From an archaeon (lineage in GTDB: Archaea; Nanobdellota; Nanobdellia; Woesearchaeales; UBA11576): DNA of 33,045 nt. Positions 1 through 8,276 of the stretch are shown here, one piece after another. Where the stretch lies: assembly GCA_020052935.1 (NCBI GenBank), contig JAGVOD010000015.1, positions 1 to 33,045 of the forward strand, in the 5' to 3' direction. Position 1 is the first letter of the stretch, and the number at the start of each line of letters is the position of its first letter. The notes below the pieces were generated by a model. The model had not been told where the DNA came from, made no database searches, and saw only the letters and a list, made by a program, of their open reading frames with translations. The position numbers were made by a program, and so were the translations under genes.

Positions 1-257
1 CTGGAAAATCAGGGACGAACTCTTTATTATTAATCACAATCGTATTAAGACTTGAATCTGGCTTGAGTTTGGCCAGGCCACATAGATTCGAATAAGAATC
101 ATAAGGTAGTTTAGAGTGCTCATCCAGATAAAAGAATATCATGCTCCTATTCACACCTAAAAATGTTGCGAGTTCGTTCCAGGTCTTGCCCGTCTTGTTT
201 TTTACATCTCGCAGAAAGAGGCTTTGCTTGTTTTTGGGAAAAACAACGTAATCCATG
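1..257 (-). CDS. Partial CDS (N-terminal about 85 aa, runs off the left edge); HTH-like N-terminus resembling archaeal LAGLIDADG-family proteins
   Basis: My translation from ATG at 257 is open to the window edge: MDYVVFPKNKQSLFLRDVKNKTGKTWNELATFLGVNRSMIFFYLDEHSKLPYDSYSNLCGLAKLKPDSSLNTIVINNKEFVPDFP. The LAGLIDADG domain itself is not in the window. Confidence 0.5.
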
Positions 258-323
258 CAAAAAAATAATCCTCAGACATATTTAAACATTTCTACATCAT
301 ATCGTTAGACTTCCGGAAAGAAC

Positions 324-1379
324 TTATGCGTTGCCTTTTATCGCTTCCTTCAGCTGCTCGACGAACCTATCGAAATCCTCTACCTTGACGCAAGAGCCGC
401 AGGCATACTCATGCCCGCCGCCATAGCCATTGATGCCTTTCAACGCAACCTCAATAGCCTTCTGAAGGTTCAAGCCAGGACTGGTGCGCAGGGAGCACTT
501 CATCTCGCCAGACTTCTCGCGAGCTACAAGGATCACCTTACCAGGATATCGGTAGAGCAATTCGTTGGACAATTCGCCAGTGAAGCTCATCTTATCCTCT
601 TTGTAAGTGATCATTATCAGGCGGCTCTCGGAGATCTTGCCTATGGCAAACTTCAGAAGCTGCTCGTACAGCTCATTTATCCTCTCAAAACGCTTCAGTA
701 TAAACTGCGTCTGGGGCGTCTCGCCCTTGAGCAGCTCATAGGGAGATTCGACACGCGTGAATATCTTCACGCACTTCATCACTTCCTGGGTGCTGCCCTT
801 GAGCACAAAATTCATGATCTTGATAAGCTTAGAGAAAGGCGAGTCGAACAACGCCTTTTCAGGACGGTCGATGGAAGCAGGAAGAAGGTCAGGATACTTG
901 GACGCGAAGTCCTTTGTAACGCTGCTGAGCTGCCAGTCCCCGATAATGCCTGCTGCAGCTATCCAAAGGTCCTGAGGGCGCTGGTCCTTCACAACATTAT
1001 AGCAAAGCTCAGAGACACAGGTGCCGTCATTCTGGTTCTCCACGCGCGGATTGAAGTACTTGACACCGGGAAGCTTGAGAGGACCATGATGGTCTATCCA
1101 GATTATAGGCAGGCTGCGGAACTCCTCAACAAATTCGGGCTCGACAATAGCAAGGTCAAGGATGAATATCTTGTCAGGCGCGTACTCGCGGACGACCTTG
1201 AAGAAACGGGAGTCTACTTTTGGGTGAGACTTGACACAGACACCCTTGCCCTCACGCTTGTACCTGTAAAAAAGAAGGAACGAAGAAAGGCCATCGCTGT
1301 CATCATGGAAAAGATAGAGCGGGCGCTGACAATCATCAAGTTCTCCTAGAATATCAGAATATTGTTGTTTTGTCAGCAT
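324..1379 (-). CDS. DHH/DHHA1 family phosphoesterase (RecJ-like, archaeal)
   Basis: HDDSDG near the N-terminus, IDHHGP (DHH motif), C-terminal GGGHEYACG (DHHA1). Confidence 0.88.
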   Translation of the reverse strand: MLTKQQYSDILGELDDCQRPLYLFHDDSDGLSSFLLFYRYKREGKGVCVKSHPKVDSRFFKVVREYAPDKIFILDLAIVEPEFVEEFRSLPIIWIDHHGPLKLPGVKYFNPRVENQNDGTCVSELCYNVVKDQRPQDLWIAAAGIIGDWQLSSVTKDFASKYPDLLPASIDRPEKALFDSPFSKLIKIMNFVLKGSTQEVMKCVKIFTRVESPYELLKGETPQTQFILKRFERINELYEQLLKFAIGKISESRLIMITYKEDKMSFTGELSNELLYRYPGKVILVAREKSGEMKCSLRTSPGLNLQKAIEVALKGINGYGGGHEYACGSCVKVEDFDRFVEQLKEAIKGNA

Positions 1380-1551
1380 TTTGAAAACCTAGATAAAAAA
1401 AAAATAAAAAGGCTTAATCATTTCCACAACCTAGATATAGCCCATCTTACCTAAACAACAGGGGATATATAAAGCTTTTCATTGACCTGAGAACCCTGAA
1501 AAACGCATCGCCACGGCTTATAGAACGCGGATAAAGCGAGTCTAAAACCTT

Positions 1552-1783
1552 CGTTTCTTACCAGAAGTCAAGTTTATGATAGGTGGGTTTTGTGCCTGAG
1601 CTCGCCTGCTACGCAGGCTCACTGGCGCCGGCTCGCGTCGCTATGAATCTTATTGAAACGTGACCACCCCCGTATGGGGCAACCCCCGTCACGTGCTAGA
1701 TACCAAACTAAAGGGCACTCGCATATTGGCGCCACCGGCACAAAACCTGATTGACAGAACTACCGTTTCTTACCAGAAGTCAA
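1552..1783. repeat. 20-bp perfect direct repeat flanking repeat copy A (possible target-site duplication)
   Basis: CGTTTCTTACCAGAAGTCAA at 1552-1571 and again at 1764-1783; it encodes the C-terminal LTSGKKR of the adjacent minus-strand CDS. Confidence 0.8.
1586..1747. repeat. Structured dispersed repeat, copy A
   Basis: Terminal inverted repeat GGTTTTGTGCC (1586-1596) / GGCACAAAACC (1737-1747); inner stem ACGTGAC (1658-1664) / GTCACGT (1688-1694); core CCCCCGTATGGGGCAACCCCC (1667-1687) shared with copies B and C. Confidence 0.75.
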
Positions 1784-3970
1784 TCTTCTTATCACTGGAT
1801 AAAGGTCGTATGCGAGCGCTGCCAGAAGAGCTAGTATGCCTGCGAAAACAAGCCAGTGCCTGAGCCTAAGATCAGGCTTGTAGATGAACTCTGCCACGTG
1901 GCTGCCCTCGCTCACTTTGACACCCATGAAGGATGGTGAGAGGGCATATACACGAGACTCGCGACCATCAACATAGGCCTGCCAGGAAGGATGATAGCTC
2001 ATCTTGAACAGCAGATAACAGGAACGGTTCGCAACAAAAGAGGCAGCATAGTAATCCAGGTTACGGTCCTCATCAACAAGCTCACCGCAAGCAGCAAAGG
2101 CAGGAGAAGCGTGCTTGAAACGCTGCTTCAGCTCATCAGCAGAGAGAGCGTTGTTATCTTCATATATGATCTGGCTAAAATCTCCGGCATCAAACTGCTC
2201 GCCATCCTCGAACTCTGAGATGAAATCCTTGTTCTCCATCAAGCCTGTGTTGAGCCAGGCCCAATTCACACCGCGGACAAAGCCAGAGGTCATCCTACCT
2301 TCATAGACCAGCGCAGTGGAAGAGTCCACAAGGTCAAAGTAGCCCGTAGTGGGGATGCTATAGAGAGTGTAGTTGCCAGCGACAAAGACCTGCGTGAAGA
2401 AAGACGATGTAGGCGGCATGCTGGAAGGCACCAAAGCATACTTCACATTGTAGAGATTGAAGAAGCTCGGGCTCGGGAACATGAAGAACTGGATATAATA
2501 GAACGCAAGATTGTCAAGAGAGCTCATCGCAGCAGTAGAGAAGGAATCATGCGATGAATAAAGCGGGAGAAGGTTCTCATAGTACGGCTCTGCGAAACCG
2601 AGTTCGGCCCGCGAGATGAACCTGCCGTCAGGCGAGTCTTTCAGGAAACGCACCAGCTTAGAGAAATCTTCCTTATCAAAACCTGAATTCGCGATAGTGC
2701 AGAGCTTCATATTCGTCAGGAAGACCTGCGCGAAGACAGGCATAGCAAGAAGCAAGATAAGGATGCAAAGCAGGATTGTACGAGAGATACGCAGCTTTCC
2801 GCGCAGAGCATTCTCGACAGACAAGAACAGGAAGTACAGGCCATAACCTATGAAGAACAGGGCGAAGAACTGGAACGCAAACATGAAACGGAACACAGGC
2901 ATGAAACCCATGCCTGGGATGATGTCGAAGACAATGCCCCAGAAAGACCTGCCGAACATGATGGAAAGGAACACGACGAAACCAGATAGTGCAATGTACT
3001 GGGGGAAACCTTCACGACGCCTGAACGCAGCATAGAGACCGATGAATAACAGTATCGTCATCATGGCGAAAGGCACACGATAGAAATCGAGCGTCCTGCC
3101 TGTGAAAAGGTCGAACAGCACAAGAGGCGCACTGCCCTGGTAATACTCAGGCGTATTGACGTAGAACGCACCGCCATAGAAATCCTGGCTCGTCAGGAAA
3201 GGGACATAGAAATGCGAGACTACGACAAACATCAGCGCAAAGATGATGGCAAGGCACAGGAAACGCCACGCAAAGACCTTCAGTGAAGGCAGCTTGGCAA
3301 AAAGCAGCAGCACTGCACAGATGCAGGCAGCGTAGCCCACAACAGGATTGGTCAGAAGAAGCAAAGACAATAGCAGGACTGAGAGGAAATAGCCTCGCCT
3401 TTCAGACAACGTGATGAATACCCTCACAAGCGCTATCGGGAATAAAGACAAAGCAAGAAGATGCGTGAATATGCCATGCGTGATAAGGGAAAAGCCGATG
3501 TCACCATGCCCGACGCTGCTCGAAAGCAAAAAAGAGACCAGCGAGGCGAGAGCGGCAGGAATCTTAGCAAGACCAAGCCGCGTCATTCCATAATAAAGGC
3601 TTAACGGGAACAGGGCTACGCAAAGGACCACCAGGAGCTTCTGGATGGTGAGGATGGAAACAAGCTTGAATGTCAAGAAGTGCAGCAGCACCATGAAGAA
3701 ATGAGCAAAGTACTGGTAATAATCATACGACGGAAAACCCATAGACCAGGCGCTGTTCCAGTTGCCGAAAACACCTTTTCCAGATTCCAACCTGAAAGCC
3801 AGGTCCTGCGCAGAGGCATAATGCGCAGTGCCATCACCGCCGACAAGGCACCAGCCATCGAAAAGAGGCAGCAGAAGGAGGAAATTGATTATGACCGCGG
3901 CTATGAGGATAAGCTTAGCGAGCTTGCTGTCATCAGCTTCAATGTTTCTTACTTTCTTTTTTCTCTTCAT
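1760..3970 (-). CDS. Large polytopic membrane protein (6-pyruvoyl-tetrahydropterin synthase-related / YfhO-like membrane family)
   Basis: Many hydrophobic segments; N-terminal GGDGTAHYASAQDLAFRLESGKGVFGNWNSAWSMGFPSYDYYQYFAHF resembles that membrane family. The ORF track starts at a GTG (3988) inside repeat copy B; ATG at 3970 (MKRKKKVRN) is the more likely start. Confidence 0.7.
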   Translation of the reverse strand: MKRKKKVRNIEADDSKLAKLILIAAVIINFLLLLPLFDGWCLVGGDGTAHYASAQDLAFRLESGKGVFGNWNSAWSMGFPSYDYYQYFAHFFMVLLHFLTFKLVSILTIQKLLVVLCVALFPLSLYYGMTRLGLAKIPAALASLVSFLLSSSVGHGDIGFSLITHGIFTHLLALSLFPIALVRVFITLSERRGYFLSVLLLSLLLLTNPVVGYAACICAVLLLFAKLPSLKVFAWRFLCLAIIFALMFVVVSHFYVPFLTSQDFYGGAFYVNTPEYYQGSAPLVLFDLFTGRTLDFYRVPFAMMTILLFIGLYAAFRRREGFPQYIALSGFVVFLSIMFGRSFWGIVFDIIPGMGFMPVFRFMFAFQFFALFFIGYGLYFLFLSVENALRGKLRISRTILLCILILLLAMPVFAQVFLTNMKLCTIANSGFDKEDFSKLVRFLKDSPDGRFISRAELGFAEPYYENLLPLYSSHDSFSTAAMSSLDNLAFYYIQFFMFPSPSFFNLYNVKYALVPSSMPPTSSFFTQVFVAGNYTLYSIPTTGYFDLVDSSTALVYEGRMTSGFVRGVNWAWLNTGLMENKDFISEFEDGEQFDAGDFSQIIYEDNNALSADELKQRFKHASPAFAACGELVDEDRNLDYYAASFVANRSCYLLFKMSYHPSWQAYVDGRESRVYALSPSFMGVKVSEGSHVAEFIYKPDLRLRHWLVFAGILALLAALAYDLYPVIRRLTSGKKR

Positions 3971-3977
3971 TTTTTCT

Positions 3978-4105
3978 AGCAGCGCCACGCCAGGCTCGGC
4001 GAGCGCATCTTTTGCCGAAGGCGCTGTCCCCCCGTAGGGGGCAACCCCCGACTACGCGCGTGTGGTTGGGGTGGTATCGCCTCGCGAATTGGCGGTGGCG
4101 CTGCC
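3978..4105. repeat. Structured dispersed repeat, copy B
   Basis: Imperfect terminal inverted repeats AGCAGCGCCACGCC (3978-3991) / GGCGGTGGCGCTGCC (4091-4105); core CCCCCCGTAGGGGGCAACCCCC (4028-4049). Confidence 0.75.
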
Positions 4106-4106
4106 A

Positions 4107-4739
4107 CTAAACCTCATCTTCAAGGTCCATCACTTGGGCGGTAGCTATCGCTTCCTTGACAATATTGTCAACATCTATCTTCGACTCCTCATTCTCTATC
4201 CTCGCAAGATGCGCCTTTGTCACAGGCATCTTAGGGACAGCGTTGCAGCACGATGCAGCCTCGACAGAAAGCTGATAGGTACCTATCTTCTTACCCACGT
4301 CGACAATCTCCTGCTTGTCGTTGCACAGGAGAGGCCTGAGTATGGGAATCTTGACTGCTGAAGCCGCGACAGTCATGTTCTCCAATGTCTGCGAAGCGAC
4401 CTGGCCGAGATTCTCGCCAGTCAACAGGAAATCGCAATTCTCCTTCTTGGCTATCTGCTCAGAGACGCGCAGCATCATACGCCTGCACAGGACGCAACGC
4501 ATCTTGTTATCGCACTTGCGCATCAGTTCTGCCTGGACAAGGACGCCATGCTTGACTATGTACAACTTGGGTATGTGGAGATGCCTGCAGATCTCTATCG
4601 TCTTCTCCCTCGGGCTGGAGAAAGCAAGAGGCTCGTTGGAGAAATGTATTCCTATCACTTCGAGGCCAAGCTGCTTCATCTTCCACGCAGCGACAGGAGA
4701 GTCGATGCCTGCAGAGATCAAAGCGAGGACGCGGGTCAT
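4107..4739 (-). CDS. ThiI-type PP-loop sulfurtransferase domain protein (no THUMP domain)
   Basis: PP-loop SAGIDSPVAAWKMKQLG; CVLCRRMM; LLTGENLGQVASQTLENM typical of ThiI. Only 210 aa, so N-terminal ferredoxin-like/THUMP domains are absent. Confidence 0.85.
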   Translation of the reverse strand: MTRVLALISAGIDSPVAAWKMKQLGLEVIGIHFSNEPLAFSSPREKTIEICRHLHIPKLYIVKHGVLVQAELMRKCDNKMRCVLCRRMMLRVSEQIAKKENCDFLLTGENLGQVASQTLENMTVAASAVKIPILRPLLCNDKQEIVDVGKKIGTYQLSVEAASCCNAVPKMPVTKAHLARIENEESKIDVDNIVKEAIATAQVMDLEDEV

Positions 4740-5914
4740 CTTCGTGACACTGCCTTAGCAGGCCTCCTGAAAATGAAAAATGACGCAGCGATGCAGCCGA
4801 CGATGATCACGAAGCTGATGATCCACATCAATACCTGTATGCCAAACCACTGAACGATAGCTCCTCCGAACAGGAAACTGATGAGAGGACCAACCATCGC
4901 GATGGACGCGTAGGTGCCCATCACAAAGCCCTGCCTCCCGGTCTCAGCAGCAATACCTGACATGAATGCCCAGGCAGAGACATTCCACAATGCGATGCCT
5001 GCACCGACGCAAAGAAGCATGATGAAGAAGAACACATAACTATGCATGAAAGCAAGGACGATGAAAGAGACGCCGATGACCAATGCGCCAATGATGATCA
5101 GCCAAGGCTGGCTGACCCTGTCGCAGAGCATGCCTGCCGCAAACTGGAACAGCATGAAGAACTCGAGGGCGAAGAACGCGTAACCGACGTAACGGTAAGG
5201 CAGGCCGAAAGACTCGACGATGTAGATAGGGATGAAGACAGATGTTATAGGAGAGGTCGCGTTCATGACTATACCGAGTATGCCCATGCCCCTAAGGCGC
5301 GGGTCGGAGAAGAACATCCTGACCTTGTCGAAGAAATTGAAGTCTGAGGCAGAGAACTTGTGCTTCACCACAAGAGACTCCCGCATAGAGACAAGCCACA
5401 ACATGACGAGGAGGGCGAACATCGAAAGCAGGAACGGAGCCCTGACAAACATGTAGTCTGCGAGGAACCCTCCGATGACCGGAGCGATGAGCTTCCCGAC
5501 ATGCATTATGCTCAACGCAAAGCCAGAATACTTCCCACGGGTCTTTGACTCCAAAGAGTCCTGCAGGCCTGCGAGACCGACGATAACAACCGCAGAGTAA
5601 GCCAACGCCTCCAAGAAGCGGGCGACAATGACCAAGTACCACAGACCAGACAGGTAAAGCGCTATGGCCACTACCTGGACCATTATCCCCGCAATCATGA
5701 CCTTCTTGCGGCCTATCACATCAGACAAAGAGCCGAAAGTCGCGGATGTGATGAGCATGGTGAAAGAGAACAATGCATAGAGTAGGCCGACCTGGAAATC
5801 AGAGAACCCGAGGCTCTTGACATAAGGCGCAAGGACAGGATTGAACAGGAAAACACAGAACATGAAAAATGCAGTAAGCTCTGTCGAGTGCAGATAGCCA
5901 TCTACGTGATTCAT
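4736..5914 (-). CDS. MFS transporter
   Basis: About 12 hydrophobic segments; GSLSDVIGRKKVMIAG (MFS loop 2-3 signature), FLADYM. 4-bp overlaps with both neighbours. Confidence 0.85.
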   Translation of the reverse strand: MNHVDGYLHSTELTAFFMFCVFLFNPVLAPYVKSLGFSDFQVGLLYALFSFTMLITSATFGSLSDVIGRKKVMIAGIMVQVVAIALYLSGLWYLVIVARFLEALAYSAVVIVGLAGLQDSLESKTRGKYSGFALSIMHVGKLIAPVIGGFLADYMFVRAPFLLSMFALLVMLWLVSMRESLVVKHKFSASDFNFFDKVRMFFSDPRLRGMGILGIVMNATSPITSVFIPIYIVESFGLPYRYVGYAFFALEFFMLFQFAAGMLCDRVSQPWLIIIGALVIGVSFIVLAFMHSYVFFFIMLLCVGAGIALWNVSAWAFMSGIAAETGRQGFVMGTYASIAMVGPLISFLFGGAIVQWFGIQVLMWIISFVIIVGCIAASFFIFRRPAKAVSRR

Positions 5915-6903
5915 CCAGCACCACCCACCTTGTAGATCTCCTCAGAGACCTTCCTTATCTTAGCCTCGTCCTTCATGTCCTTGAACAAGAGCTCGCCATA
6001 GTCATGCACTATTATCTCGCCTTCGTGATCTATGACCAGCAGGATCGGCGTGTCCATCACTACCTTGTACTTCTTCCTGATATCTGCCAAGTTGAGCTTG
6101 ATGTTCTTCGCAGGCTTTGCAGACCAGCCCTTCCTGGTCTTGCACTTCTGTACTGTGAAATCACGCTGCTTACCTTCGAGAAGCTCGTACTTTCCAGCGC
6201 AGACATTGCAACTAGGAAGCTTCTTGACCTTTATCTTCTCAATAACGTGGGTGATGGAATCTATGCGGAGCATATCGGGCTCTGCGGGTTTTTTGAGGAG
6301 GATCTTCAACGCTTCTGTGACCTGGATTGAAGCTGTGATGTGGCTTGTCGAGTTGAGTATGCCGAGCTCCTCGCAAGAGCCTTGCTGAGCGACCTTCGGG
6401 AAAACACACTTGAAGCAAGGCCCGCCAGGGAGGAAGTTTATTATGACTCCTTTCTCCTGGACTGCTGCAGAGTGTATCCAAGGCAACTTGGTTTTCACGC
6501 AGAACTCGTTGATGAGAAGGCGAGTATCTATATTATCAGTGCAGTCAAGCACCAGATCAGAGCCAGAGAGAAGAGTTAAGATGTTCTCGAAATTCAGGTT
6601 AGCGTCATGCGCTGTGACCTTGACCTCGCTGTTTATCCTGCCGAGATGCGACTTCAGGCAAGATGCCTTGGGCTTAGAGACATCATCTTCTGTGTAAAGC
6701 GCCTGGCGCTGCAGATTAGACAGTTCAACAACATCGTGGTCTATAATAGTAATGTTGCCTATTCCTGCTCTGGCAAGAAGCTCTGCAGTGACAGAGCCGA
6801 GAGCGCCACAGCCAACTATCGCTATACTGCTTGACGCCAGCATCTTCTGGCCATCCCGGCCTATGAATCCAAGAACCTCTTGACGCGAATAACGGCTATC
6901 CAT
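5911..6903 (-). CDS. E1-like adenylyltransferase, ThiF/MoeB/HesA (UbaA-like) family
   Basis: SRQEVLGFIGRDGQKMLASSSIAIVGCGALGS (nucleotide binding), DHDVVELSNLQRQ, DCTDNIDTRLLINEFC, CxxC...CxxC zinc motif. Confidence 0.9.
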   Translation of the reverse strand: MDSRYSRQEVLGFIGRDGQKMLASSSIAIVGCGALGSVTAELLARAGIGNITIIDHDVVELSNLQRQALYTEDDVSKPKASCLKSHLGRINSEVKVTAHDANLNFENILTLLSGSDLVLDCTDNIDTRLLINEFCVKTKLPWIHSAAVQEKGVIINFLPGGPCFKCVFPKVAQQGSCEELGILNSTSHITASIQVTEALKILLKKPAEPDMLRIDSITHVIEKIKVKKLPSCNVCAGKYELLEGKQRDFTVQKCKTRKGWSAKPAKNIKLNLADIRKKYKVVMDTPILLVIDHEGEIIVHDYGELLFKDMKDEAKIRKVSEEIYKVGGAG

Positions 6904-7113
6904 GCATCGCGATAAAGGCGATGGTTTTAAATGCTTTTTGGAGGGGAAAAAGGCAAAACATATTTAAAGTACCTCTGAACAACAGAAAAGTATGCATTTC
7001 AAGTTCATATATGCAGAATACGCGCATTTCAGGTTTTGAATAGCTAGTTCTCTGACTTTTTTAATACAATCATCCGATTTAATCCTTATCCAATAAATCA
7101 TAAAGGTGCTAAA

Positions 7114-8172
7114 ATGATAAACGAAGAACACGAAAATAAAGAAGAAAACCAAGAAGGCTACCGCAGTTTCAAGCGGATGAGGCACTGCAACACGCTTGAC
7201 GATTACCCGCAGATAAAAGGATATGATTTCGAGCAGCCATTCGACTTCGACAGGTTCATAGCCTCGTTCGCCACGACAGGCATACAGGCCGCGGAGGTGG
7301 CGAAAGGCATCGACACGATAAACGCGATGATAGACGACCGCGCAAAGATATACCTGTCCATGACCTCCAACATAATCTCATCAGGGATGAGGGAGAACAT
7401 AACGTTCCTCGTAAAGCACAAGTTCGTCGACGTAATAGTCACGGCAGCAGGAGCAATTGAGGAGGACGTGCTAAAGACCATGAGGCCTTTCGTGGCAGGG
7501 TCATTCGACGTGCCAGGAAGGATGCTGTTCGAGCAGGGCGTAGGCAGGATAGGAAACATATTCGCGCCATTCGACAGGTACATCTACCTCGAGAACTTCA
7601 TGAAGCCATTCTTCGAGAAGATGTACACACTGCAGCAAGAGCGCGGAAGACCATTATCAGTCACGGAATTCACGCACGAGCTAGGACTTGCGGTAAATAA
7701 CGAAGAGTCATTCCTATACTGGGCTGCGAAGAACGACATACCTGTGTTCTGCCCGGCGCTGACAGACGGCTCTATAGGCGACCTGTTCTACTTCCTCAAG
7801 AAGAAGCATGACGACTTCTACATAGACATCGTAGAAGACACTAAGAAGATAATCAAACTAGTCCTCCATACAGAAAAGACAGGAGCGATAATCCTCGGCG
7901 GAGGATCAGCGAAACACTTCGTGCTGAACTCCAACATATTCAAAGACGGCCTGGACTATGCCGTGTATATCACGACAGCGCAGGAATTCGACGCATCAGA
8001 CTCTGGAGGGAACCCGCAGGAAGCCATCACGTGGGCAAAACTCAGGGTGAACTCTCTGAACGTAAAGATAAAATGCGAAGCGAGCGTCGTCTTTCCCCTG
8101 ATGGTCGCGGCGACATTCGCGAAGAGATACCATGAGATAAAGAAAACGACAAAAAAAGAACGCTTTGGCTAA
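7114..8172 (+). CDS. dys: Deoxyhypusine synthase
   Basis: GGGSAKHFVLNSN (catalytic Lys region), YAVYITTAQEFDASDSGGNPQEAITWAK, SGMRENITFLVKHKFVDVIVTAAGAIEED, all characteristic of DHS. Confidence 0.9.
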   Translation: MINEEHENKEENQEGYRSFKRMRHCNTLDDYPQIKGYDFEQPFDFDRFIASFATTGIQAAEVAKGIDTINAMIDDRAKIYLSMTSNIISSGMRENITFLVKHKFVDVIVTAAGAIEEDVLKTMRPFVAGSFDVPGRMLFEQGVGRIGNIFAPFDRYIYLENFMKPFFEKMYTLQQERGRPLSVTEFTHELGLAVNNEESFLYWAAKNDIPVFCPALTDGSIGDLFYFLKKKHDDFYIDIVEDTKKIIKLVLHTEKTGAIILGGGSAKHFVLNSNIFKDGLDYAVYITTAQEFDASDSGGNPQEAITWAKLRVNSLNVKIKCEASVVFPLMVAATFAKRYHEIKKTTKKERFG

Positions 8173-8276
8173 AAAACGGTTTAAATGCGCTTAAAACCCG
8201 CATAAACAGAACCTTTAAATAAGAGATTGCAGCGAAAGCGCATCTTATCATAAGGGAGGAGTGAGAACAAACAGAA

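Noticed and set aside
411-1349. 312-aa + strand ORF
   Set aside because: Entirely antisense to the clear DHH phosphoesterase CDS; the product has no recognisable motifs.
6964-7185. 73-aa minus-strand ORF with hydrophobic stretch
   Set aside because: Covers the intergenic promoter region and the start of deoxyhypusine synthase; likely spurious.
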